From: NIOZ-UU13 sp048635425
GTDB lineage: Bacteria > Planctomycetota > Phycisphaerae > Sedimentisphaerales > Anaerobacaceae
Assembly (NCBI GenBank): GCA_048635425.1
Contig: JAIVYN010000061.1
Coordinates: 1 to 16,237 of the forward strand
DNA length: 16,237 nt
Reading direction: 5' to 3'
In this document: one piece after another, positions 7,279-14,284 of the stretch
Layout of the letters: each line of letters opens with the position of its first letter
Numbering within the stretch: the first letter of the stretch is position 1
Translations under genes and position numbers: made by a program
Notes under the pieces: generated by a model
The model's database searches: none
The model's input: only the letters and a program-made list of their open reading frames with translations
What the model was told of the DNA's origin: nothing

Positions 7279-7307
7279 ATTATATCAGTCACCAATGTTG
7301 TTGTCAA
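7279..7307 (-). promoter_or_regulatory. Consensus-perfect sigma70 promoter for the lipoprotein gene
   Basis: Read on the - strand, TTGACA (7307-7302), a 17-base spacer, and TATAAT (7284-7279) match the housekeeping promoter consensus at all twelve positions and at the ideal spacing. It points at the small lipoprotein gene. A chance perfect match at exact spacing is very unlikely, so a strong constitutive promoter is expected. Confidence 0.8.
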
Positions 7308-7617
7308 GCCCGTTGCCAATTTCCTGCCCTTATTTTAGTAATATTCTCATTTGCAGTACTTTCAACGGGCCTTATGCCTCAATTTCTAAGCCCACCAACG
7401 CAACAATTCTCCCTCGCTCGGGAATGATCCTGCCCCCGGAAATAGAAGAAAAAGTCTTGTTCCTGCCCCCGAAACGCCATTTTTTCTGAAATCGCACCTC
7501 TTATATGCCGATAACCTTCTTAATTAAACAGGGTATCTGGAAGAGAATCTCAGTAGTAAGCCGCAAGTGTTGCATGGTAGATTACAAGTGGAAATGTTAA
7601 TTTGTGATGGGTGAGCG
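7308..7617. other. Gene-free stretch before kinase 1
   Basis: No coding region is supported here; the + frame at 7295-7489 has poor protein character and no ribosome site. The stretch holds an 8-bp inverted repeat GCCCGTTG (7308-7315) with CAACGGGC (7363-7370), and a direct repeat TCCTGCCCCCG at 7428-7438 and 7461-7471, 33 bases apart. I found neither a convincing -35/-10 pair nor a sigma54 -24/-12 element for the downstream kinase gene. Such an element might have been expected from its XylR-type sensor domain. Confidence 0.5.
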
Positions 7618-9873
7618 ATGTTAAATACAGTTCAGGTTCCAAAACAGTTCGAGTTGATATTTCAAAAAGCCCAAGAGTATACAAGTAAATATTTTAAAGA
7701 AAAGAAAGAAGATCCATCAAAGGGCACTATTGAAATATTTGGTGAGCGCTATATTTTAGTGAGAGCAGCCTCTATGTCAATTGATTTCTTCGAGACTATA
7801 GAAAATTTATATAAAGATCGGGGAGAAGAAGAAGCACTTAATATAGCAAGAAGTTTTCTTTTTGATATAGCCCATGCCATTGGTAAGCAAGATGCAAAAA
7901 ACTTTCATAAAAAAATGAAACTTAAAGACCCTATTGAGAAACTCTCAGCAGGGCCTGTCCATTTTTCACATTCCGGATGGGCGTTTGTCAACATATTTCC
8001 AGAGTCGAAGCCTACACCAGACGAAAATTTCTACCTTATATACGACCATCCGTTTTCATTCGAGTCTGACGCATGGGAGAAAAAAGGTAAAAGACCCGAT
8101 TTTCCGGTCTGTGTGATGAATGCAGGTTATTCCTCAGGGTGGTGCGAGGAAAGCTTCGGCGTCTCTCTTGTTGCATCAGAGATAACATGTAAGGCAAAGG
8201 GCGATGAGACCTGTCGATTCATAATGGCTCATCCTTCAAAGATAAAAGGTTACATAAAAGAGTATCTGGAGGAAGAGCCAAAGTTAGCAAAAAAGGTTAC
8301 AAGATATGAGATACCGGGTTTCTTTAAAAGGAAGCAAATAGAGGACGAACGCAAAAAAGCTGAAGAGGCTGTGCGGGAAGAGAGGGATAGGGCCCAGAAG
8401 TACCTCGATGTAGCGGGAGTGATGTTTTTGGTTATTGGCGTAGACCAAAAGGTAAGATTAATAAACCAAGAGGGTTGTAAAATACTTGGTTATAACGAAG
8501 AGGATATTATTGGTAAAAACTGGATTGAGAATTTCATACCAGAACGAGTCCGTGACGAGGTGAACGTTGTTGCCGAAAGACTAAGTAAAGGAGAAACCGA
8601 GGCATTCGAGTATTTCGAAAATCCTGTTTTGACTAAAAGCGGCGAAGAAAGAATTATTTCATGGCACAATACCATGCTGCGCGACAAGGATGGTAGTATA
8701 ACTGACGCACTATGCTCTGGCCAAGACATCACAGATAGCAAGCGAGCAGAGGAGGCGCTGCGGCAGAGTGAAGAGCGGTTGAAGATATTATTTGAATCCG
8801 CCCCTGATGCCATTTTCTTGAACGACGCCAAGGGCAATTTCGTCGATGGTAATAAAACTGCGGAGGAAATGGTTGGATATGCGAAAGAGGAATTAATTGG
8901 AAAGAATGTGTCGGAGACGGGATTACTGTCAGAAGAGCAAATGCCGAAAGCATTCAAACATTTAGAAGATATTGCTATGGGCAAACCAACAGGGCCGGAC
9001 GAGTTTACCTTAAAAAGGAAAGACGGCAGTTATGTTACAGTTGAGATAAGAACTTTCCCCGTAAGAATAGGGAACCAAACATTAGGCTTAGGCATCGCAC
9101 GCGACATCACCGAGCGCAAGAAGTCCGAACTCAGTCAGAATGAACTTATCACAAAAGTGGATAAAATTAACAGAGAGCTGAATGATTTTGCGTCCATAGT
9201 CTCTCATGATTTGAAGGCGCCGCTGCGAGGGATTAAGACCTTGGCCAATTGGATATTAGCCGACTGTGCGGACAAGCTTGGTGACCAGGCCAACGAGCAA
9301 ATAAACCTGCTTTTGGACCGCGTAGAGCGGATGTACAACCTCATTGAGGGTGCGCTTCAATATTCAAGACTCGGCCAGACAAAAGGAAAACAGATTCAGG
9401 TCAATCTCAATAACTTTGTTCCGGAAATTATTAATATGGTTGTTCCGCCGGAAAACATTACAGTTACAATCGAAAACGAACTGCCTGTAATTGAGTTTGA
9501 AGAAACTCAAATCATGCAGGTATTCCAGAATTTGCTGAGCAACGCTATAAAATATATGGACAAGCCAAAGGGCTGGATAAAAATCGGCTGCGTCGAACAG
9601 GACGGCTTCTGGAAATTCAGTGTCGCCGATAATGGACCTGGTATCGAAGAAAAACACTTCGAAAGAATCTTTAAAATATTCCAGGCATTGCCGACCTCTC
9701 CTATGTTTGAAGGCACCGGAGTCGGCCTTACCATCACAAAGAAAATCGTTGAGTTATATAACGGAAAGATTTGGGTGGAATCGAAAGTTGGCCAAGGAAG
9801 CACTTTTTTCTTTACTCTGCCAAAGCAAAAGGGACCCCGCCTTGCGGGAACCAAAATGGGGGCTAAAAAATGA
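7618..9873 (+). CDS. Hybrid-sensor histidine kinase: XylR_N/V4R - PAS - PAS - HisKA - HATPase_c
   Basis: This 751-residue protein has no membrane spans, so it is cytoplasmic. Residues about 15-205 resemble the ligand-binding A domain of XylR/DmpR/MopR plus V4R, ending in VCVMNAGYSSGWCEESFG and ITCKAKGDETCRF. C165, E188, C191 and C199 have the spacing I recall for the MopR zinc site. A charged coiled-coil linker (235-260) leads to PAS 1 (about 262-375) and PAS 2 (about 385-500, ending RDITERKK). The HisKA H-box is SIVSHDLKAPLRG with H530; the ATPase has N642 in NLLSNAIKY, DNGPGI from D671 and GTGVGLT (699-705). It should sense a small hydrophobic or aromatic ligand and phosphorylate a receiver, most likely the one whose start overlaps its stop. 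Start ATG follows GGTGAG. Confidence 0.92.
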   Translation: MLNTVQVPKQFELIFQKAQEYTSKYFKEKKEDPSKGTIEIFGERYILVRAASMSIDFFETIENLYKDRGEEEALNIARSFLFDIAHAIGKQDAKNFHKKMKLKDPIEKLSAGPVHFSHSGWAFVNIFPESKPTPDENFYLIYDHPFSFESDAWEKKGKRPDFPVCVMNAGYSSGWCEESFGVSLVASEITCKAKGDETCRFIMAHPSKIKGYIKEYLEEEPKLAKKVTRYEIPGFFKRKQIEDERKKAEEAVREERDRAQKYLDVAGVMFLVIGVDQKVRLINQEGCKILGYNEEDIIGKNWIENFIPERVRDEVNVVAERLSKGETEAFEYFENPVLTKSGEERIISWHNTMLRDKDGSITDALCSGQDITDSKRAEEALRQSEERLKILFESAPDAIFLNDAKGNFVDGNKTAEEMVGYAKEELIGKNVSETGLLSEEQMPKAFKHLEDIAMGKPTGPDEFTLKRKDGSYVTVEIRTFPVRIGNQTLGLGIARDITERKKSELSQNELITKVDKINRELNDFASIVSHDLKAPLRGIKTLANWILADCADKLGDQANEQINLLLDRVERMYNLIEGALQYSRLGQTKGKQIQVNLNNFVPEIINMVVPPENITVTIENELPVIEFEETQIMQVFQNLLSNAIKYMDKPKGWIKIGCVEQDGFWKFSVADNGPGIEEKHFERIFKIFQALPTSPMFEGTGVGLTITKKIVELYNGKIWVESKVGQGSTFFFTLPKQKGPRLAGTKMGAKK
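9151..9828 (+). repeat. Kinase-core duplication, copy A (matches 15227-15904)
   Basis: This part of kinase 1 encodes the HisKA-HATPase_c core and is nearly identical to the core of kinase 3. By eye there are about 30 amino-acid differences over some 225 residues. Exact DNA matches include 52 bp (9445-9496 with 15524-15575) and 65 bp (9607-9671 with 15686-15750). The upstream sensor halves are unrelated, so the homology begins at the core boundary. Duplication with or without later gene conversion is the likely cause. Confidence 0.9.
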
Positions 9874-10292
9874 GAATCTCGAAGCCGATATTGCTCATTG
9901 AAGATGATAACGTGGATGTGATGACCGTGGAACGTGTGTTCAGAGACCTGAAGATTGCAAACCAGCTCGTTAGCACGAGCAACGGCGAGCAAGCTTTGGA
10001 GTATCTAAGAACCAACGGTAATAAAAAGCCATGCGTTATCTTGTTGGATTTGAATATGCCGAAGATGAACGGCACCGAATTTCTAAAAATAGTAAAAGCA
10101 GACGAGGCATTGAAAAAGATTCCTGTTGTAGTGCTGACTACATCCAGCCAACAGCGGGATGTAGTCGAAAGCTTCAAGCTCGGCGCTGCCGGTTATATGG
10201 TCAAATCTGTTGATTATGGAAAGTTTGTGGAAACAATCAGAACAATTAACCTGTATTGGAGTTTAAGTGAACTGCCGTCAAATGGAGATTAA
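9870..10292 (+). CDS. Rcp1/CheY-like single-domain response regulator
   Basis: This 140-residue protein is a receiver domain alone. The acidic pocket is E11-D12-D13, the phosphoacceptor D60 in VILLDLNMPKMNG, the switch T90 and the conserved K112 in YMVKSV. The ending TINLYWSLSELP matches the C-terminal 'YW....lP' helix of Rcp1-type regulators, which pair with phytochrome-like kinases and often lack DNA-binding output. Its ATG overlaps the kinase 1 stop by four bases (ATGA), so the two are translationally coupled and probably cognate partners. It may pass phosphate onward or act by binding a target protein. Confidence 0.93.
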   Translation: MRISKPILLIEDDNVDVMTVERVFRDLKIANQLVSTSNGEQALEYLRTNGNKKPCVILLDLNMPKMNGTEFLKIVKADEALKKIPVVVLTTSSQQRDVVESFKLGAAGYMVKSVDYGKFVETIRTINLYWSLSELPSNGD

Positions 10293-10296
10293 AAGC

Positions 10297-11145
10297 ATGG
10301 AAAATATAAGATACAAGATTTTGCTCGTTGAAGACAATGAACTCGACCAGATGGCTTTTAAGCGCTGTGTGGATGATAACGCCCTTCCCTACGATTGCAC
10401 AATCGCCGGCTCTGTTTCAGAGGCCCGAGACGCATTGGATTGCGACCGGTTTGATATTATACTTGCCGACCACTCGCTCGGGGACGGCACAGCTTTTGAC
10501 ATCCTGGATTTGTCCAAGGACACTCCCATTATAGTCGTTACCGGAGCAGGTGATGAGGAAACAGCCGTCAAAGTCTGGAAAGCCGGCGCTTATGACTATC
10601 TGATAAAGGACCTGGACCAAAACTATCTCAAAGCCATTCCAATAACCGTCGAAAATGCCGTCAGCTACAAGATGGTCGAAAAGAAACTCCAATTGCACTC
10701 GGGCGCTGTTATGAGCACCGACGATAGCGTCTATATTACCGATATGCAGGGCAGGATTATCTTCGTTAACAAGGCATTTTACAACACTTACGGGTACGAG
10801 GAACAGGAGGTTATCGGAAAAAACAGCGCTGTCCTCTGGATAGGAAAACATCAGAACGAAAATACCAGAAGTGTCTTCCAGACCCGAACTGTTGGAAGCT
10901 CCTGGGAAGTTGGGTTCTACCATAAACGAAAGGACGACAGCGTATTTCCGGTCTCTCTTTCGAGGTCAACCATCAAAGATTCAAGCGGAAACGAAGTTGC
11001 GATTGTCGGAATCGCTCGTGACATTTCTGAGCGAATCCTTATAGAGGACGAACTCAGAACTGAAAATCAGAATTTGAAGAAACGAATTACGGAGCTGGAA
11101 GAAAAACTTGCAATAGAGCATAGCTATTCAACTCCGAATGCTTAA
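10297..11145 (+). CDS. Response regulator with REC and PAS domains (no output domain)
   Basis: This 282-residue protein has an N-terminal receiver (about 6-120) with E12-D13, phosphoacceptor D58 in IILADHSLGDG, T82 and K104 in YLIKD. A PAS domain follows (about 130-245: VYITDMQGRIIFVNKAFYNT, GYEEQEVIGK, GIARDISER), then a C-terminal coiled coil (LRTENQNLKKRITELEEKL) and a short tail HSYSTPNA. I chose the ATG four bases after the previous stop because GGAGA lies nine bases upstream; in-frame starts at 10267 (GTG) and 10282 are possible but overlap the preceding gene. No kinase, GGDEF or DNA-binding domain is attached, so it probably works as an adaptor that couples phosphorylation to a PAS ligand or partner. 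The coiled coil suggests dimerisation. Confidence 0.9.
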   Translation: MENIRYKILLVEDNELDQMAFKRCVDDNALPYDCTIAGSVSEARDALDCDRFDIILADHSLGDGTAFDILDLSKDTPIIVVTGAGDEETAVKVWKAGAYDYLIKDLDQNYLKAIPITVENAVSYKMVEKKLQLHSGAVMSTDDSVYITDMQGRIIFVNKAFYNTYGYEEQEVIGKNSAVLWIGKHQNENTRSVFQTRTVGSSWEVGFYHKRKDDSVFPVSLSRSTIKDSSGNEVAIVGIARDISERILIEDELRTENQNLKKRITELEEKLAIEHSYSTPNA

Positions 11146-11148
11146 ACT

Positions 11149-11200
11149 CGTTAGAGCCTTTTCCTTTCGGGCCTCTAACGGGGCTTAACGCTCTCAGCCC
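11149..11200 (+). terminator. Tandem hairpins between the REC-PAS gene and kinase 2
   Basis: CGTTAGAG (11149-11156) pairs with CTCTAACG (11173-11180) in a clean 8-bp stem. GGGCT (11181-11185) then pairs with AGCCC (11196-11200), followed by only TTT. The two abutting stems sit a few bases past the stop codon. They could attenuate read-through or serve as an mRNA processing or stability element separating the first three genes from kinases 2 and 3. The weak T-run argues against a strong terminator. Confidence 0.5.
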
Positions 11201-11272
11201 TTTCAGCATTGTATGGAGTATGATGGTTGCAGAACAAAACAAAGAAAGAACCTGCTTTTTAAAGGGGGCATA

Positions 11273-14257
11273 ATGGCAGAAAATAGCAGCAGACCACAAC
11301 ACAGTGAATTGGTCGAGAGCCAGATAAGACATAGTTACTCGACTCCTTTGCCGGCCACCTCCAGGAGCTGGCTGGAACTGGGCGATATAATGACCGAAGA
11401 TGTCACTACTGTCTGTCAGGGAAGCTCTGTGGTCTCGGCTGCCAAGATCATGTCGGATAAAAACATATCCTGCATCGTAGTTTCAGACAATGGAGATTTG
11501 TCAGGAATTATTACAGAGACAGACTTGCTGAAAAGGGCCGTAGCTGACAGTAATGATTTCCGCAAGATGAAAGTTGAGCACATAATGACCTCTCCCGTCC
11601 GGAGCGTGCCCTGCAATCTTTCGGTCCTGGACGCCAGCAGAATCATGGAAGCTGAAAACATCAGGCGGCTTGTCGTTCTGGAGGAGAAACGGCTGGCTGG
11701 TATCATAACACAAACCGACATTGTCCGAGTCCTGACATCTTATGGCATGTGGAAGAATGTCTCAGAACTTATGACCTCTGATGTGGCTGTTATAGCCGGT
11801 TCGGTAACTGTCAAAGAAGCTGCAGATGTGATGGCTTCACGAGACATATCCTGTCTGGTCGCTATGGATAAGGACGACGTTGTGGGCATCTTTACGGAAC
11901 GAGACCTTCTCAAAAGAGTCATCGCCCTGAAGCGAAATCCGGCCCAGATTATTCTACAAGATGTAATGACTTCGCCGGTGATGAGCGTACCTTCCAACTA
12001 CTCTATTCCAAGTGCCAGCAAAATGATGGAAAAGATGAGAATTCGCCGGCTGCTCGTTATGGATAACAGCACATTACTCGGAGTAGTAACTCAGACCGAC
12101 ATTCTCAAGGCCATCAAAGGCAGGCTCCAGGAAGAGGAAGAAAACTACTTCAGGCTTCTGAACGAGTCCCGCAACTGCATTTATATCGTCGATTTGAATA
12201 ATAATACAACCTACGTTAATCCTGCCTTAATGAGATTGCTGGAGACAACCGACCCGGACGTACTTATAAACAAGCAGTTTTTGCCGGAACGGTTCTGGGA
12301 CAATCCTCACCAGCGAGACCGGCTCCTGGACCAGTTTAAAAAAGTAAGTGTCGAAGTCGAAGAGCTGACCCTGAGAACCGCCAAGGGCAAGAAGCTGTTT
12401 GTTACGCTGTTCTCAACCCGCACCAAGAACATCAAAGGCCAAACTAACGGAAGTCAGGGCGTTCTTTATGACATAACCGCGAAAAAGGAGCTGGCTACCC
12501 TCAGAGAAATGGAACAGCAGTTGCGCAGCAGCGAAGACCTGTTGAGAGGAACTCTTGAATCTACTGCTGATGGTATTCTGGTGATTGATGAAAATGGCCA
12601 GGTGAGCCACACGAACAACCGATTTGCAAAGATTTGGGATGTCCCTGAAGAGCTGGTTCAGCAGCGAGATGCGGAAACACACGCTTCTGACAGACGTGAC
12701 CAGAAACTGTTCGAACATCTTAGCTGCCGGTTAGAAGACCCATCCGCCTTTCTTGAAAAGCTGCAAGCTTCCTGTCCTGCTGACCAGGACAGTTCCGACA
12801 TCTTGTACTTAAAAGAAGGTAAGGTTCTGGAAGTATATTCCCTGCCATTGATTCGAGAAGGAAGATTTGCAGGACGGGTTTGGAGCTTTCGCGACATCAC
12901 CGAGCGCAAGCAGGCCGAGGAGGCACTACGGAAAGCTCACGATGAGCTGGAAGTACGCGTTGATGAACGGACGGCCGAACTAGCGCAAGCCAACAAAGTC
13001 TTAGAGTCCGAAATAGCAGAACGCAAAAAGGAAGAGGAAACGCTGGACAAAGTTAATAAATGCTTTTTAAGTTTTGGTCCAAATCCAGATAAGAATATTA
13101 ATAAAATCGTTGAAACAGCAGGACTTGTTTTTAAAGGTACATGCGCGCTTTATAACAAGGAAGAAGGTCCTCTTTTGTGCACAAGAGGAGAGTGGAATAT
13201 TCCGGAGGACTTCAAACAAGAGGACAATAAAGAAGGCCATATTTGTTATGATGTTATAAGCAACAATAAAGATGAGCCAATTGCAATCAACGGTCTTGAT
13301 AAAACACCTTATGCCAAAACTGATCCCAACGTCACCAAATATAAACTCAAGACATATGTCGGCTGTGCTGTTAAAGCCCACGGTAAAGCCATCGGCTCTT
13401 TGTGCGTTGTCTTTCAAAAAAATAGAACGTTCAATGCAAACGGGTTGAAAATTTTCTATATACTTGCCGAGGCCCTCGGCGTTGAGGAAGAGCGTAAGAA
13501 GGCAGAGGAGGTTCTGGAAAAGCTCAACACGGACCTCGAATCAACTGTCCGCGAGCTAATGCGTACAAACAAAGAGCTGCAGGAGTTTGCATACATCACA
13601 GCCCACGACTTAAAGACACCACTGCGGGGAATCGGAACCTTAGCCGAGTGGTTATCAACAGACTACGCCGATAAGTTTGATGAACAAGGTCAAAAACATG
13701 TTAAGCTGCTCGTCGAAAGAGCAAAGCGAGCGGATAAGCTGGTCGATAGCATCCTCCAATATTCGAGCGCCGGACACGCCAGAGAAGAACAGGAACAGAT
13801 AGATTTAAACACAGTGCTACCTGAAATAATATGTGAGATTGATCGGACGGAAAATATCGAAATAACCGTCGAGAACAAACTGCCTGTCCTTATGTGCAAA
13901 AAAACACACATCAGACAGGTCTTCCAGAACCTGCTGAGCAATGCCATACAACATATGGACAAAAAGAAAGGCCGGATCAACGTTGGCTGTCTCGAAGAGA
14001 ATGGCTTTTGGAAATTCAGTGTCGCAGATAACGGCCCCGGAATCGACCAGAAGTACTTTAAAAAGATTTTCAAGATATTCCAAACCCTTTCGCCGACAGA
14101 CGAAACTGAATCCACCGGCATAGGGCTTTCTGTAGCGAAAAAAATCGTTAAGCTGAATGGCGGCAGAATCTGGGTTGAGTCAAACCCCGGCGAAGGAAGC
14201 ACATTCTTCTTCACACTACCAAAATCAAACGTAAAGTGCGCCAAGAATGAGACATAG
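11273..14257 (+). CDS. Multi-sensor histidine kinase: 4xCBS - PAS - PAS - GAF - HisKA - HATPase_c
   Basis: This 994-residue soluble kinase starts at ATG 11273, preceded by AAAGGGGG; an upstream ATG at 11213 lacks a ribosome site. Four CBS repeats (about 36-92, 100-155, 163-218, 227-283) each end in a GIxTxxDLL-like strand, forming two Bateman modules that commonly bind AMP/ATP or similar nucleotides. Then come PAS (about 290-405), PAS (about 415-545, ending RDITERKQ), a long coiled coil (545-590), GAF (about 590-735) and a second coiled coil. The H-box is ITAHDLKTPLRG with H778; the ATPase has N890, DNGPGI from D919 and STGIGLS (947-953). The core is clearly related to, but more diverged than, those of kinases 1 and 3. 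Its partner receiver is probably one of the two encoded upstream. It lies 27 bases before kinase 3. Confidence 0.93.
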   Translation: MAENSSRPQHSELVESQIRHSYSTPLPATSRSWLELGDIMTEDVTTVCQGSSVVSAAKIMSDKNISCIVVSDNGDLSGIITETDLLKRAVADSNDFRKMKVEHIMTSPVRSVPCNLSVLDASRIMEAENIRRLVVLEEKRLAGIITQTDIVRVLTSYGMWKNVSELMTSDVAVIAGSVTVKEAADVMASRDISCLVAMDKDDVVGIFTERDLLKRVIALKRNPAQIILQDVMTSPVMSVPSNYSIPSASKMMEKMRIRRLLVMDNSTLLGVVTQTDILKAIKGRLQEEEENYFRLLNESRNCIYIVDLNNNTTYVNPALMRLLETTDPDVLINKQFLPERFWDNPHQRDRLLDQFKKVSVEVEELTLRTAKGKKLFVTLFSTRTKNIKGQTNGSQGVLYDITAKKELATLREMEQQLRSSEDLLRGTLESTADGILVIDENGQVSHTNNRFAKIWDVPEELVQQRDAETHASDRRDQKLFEHLSCRLEDPSAFLEKLQASCPADQDSSDILYLKEGKVLEVYSLPLIREGRFAGRVWSFRDITERKQAEEALRKAHDELEVRVDERTAELAQANKVLESEIAERKKEEETLDKVNKCFLSFGPNPDKNINKIVETAGLVFKGTCALYNKEEGPLLCTRGEWNIPEDFKQEDNKEGHICYDVISNNKDEPIAINGLDKTPYAKTDPNVTKYKLKTYVGCAVKAHGKAIGSLCVVFQKNRTFNANGLKIFYILAEALGVEEERKKAEEVLEKLNTDLESTVRELMRTNKELQEFAYITAHDLKTPLRGIGTLAEWLSTDYADKFDEQGQKHVKLLVERAKRADKLVDSILQYSSAGHAREEQEQIDLNTVLPEIICEIDRTENIEITVENKLPVLMCKKTHIRQVFQNLLSNAIQHMDKKKGRINVGCLEENGFWKFSVADNGPGIDQKYFKKIFKIFQTLSPTDETESTGIGLSVAKKIVKLNGGRIWVESNPGEGSTFFFTLPKSNVKCAKNET

Positions 14258-14284
14258 GAAAAATGATGAGATAGGATATTTAAG

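Noticed and set aside
7428..7471. Direct repeat TCCTGCCCCCG as a possible regulatory array or CRISPR-like unit
   Set aside because: There are only two 11-base copies 33 bases apart, with no third copy, spacer regularity or cas gene.
7295..7489. 64-codon + strand frame before kinase 1
   Set aside because: It starts inside the - strand promoter region and has no ribosome site; its composition looks like translated repeat (LPPEIEEKVLFLPPKR comes from the direct repeat).
7490..7617. Sigma54 promoter (TGGCAC-N5-TTGCA) or XylR-type operator upstream of kinase 1
   Set aside because: No acceptable -24/-12 pair was found; the sensor domain alone does not imply sigma54 control.
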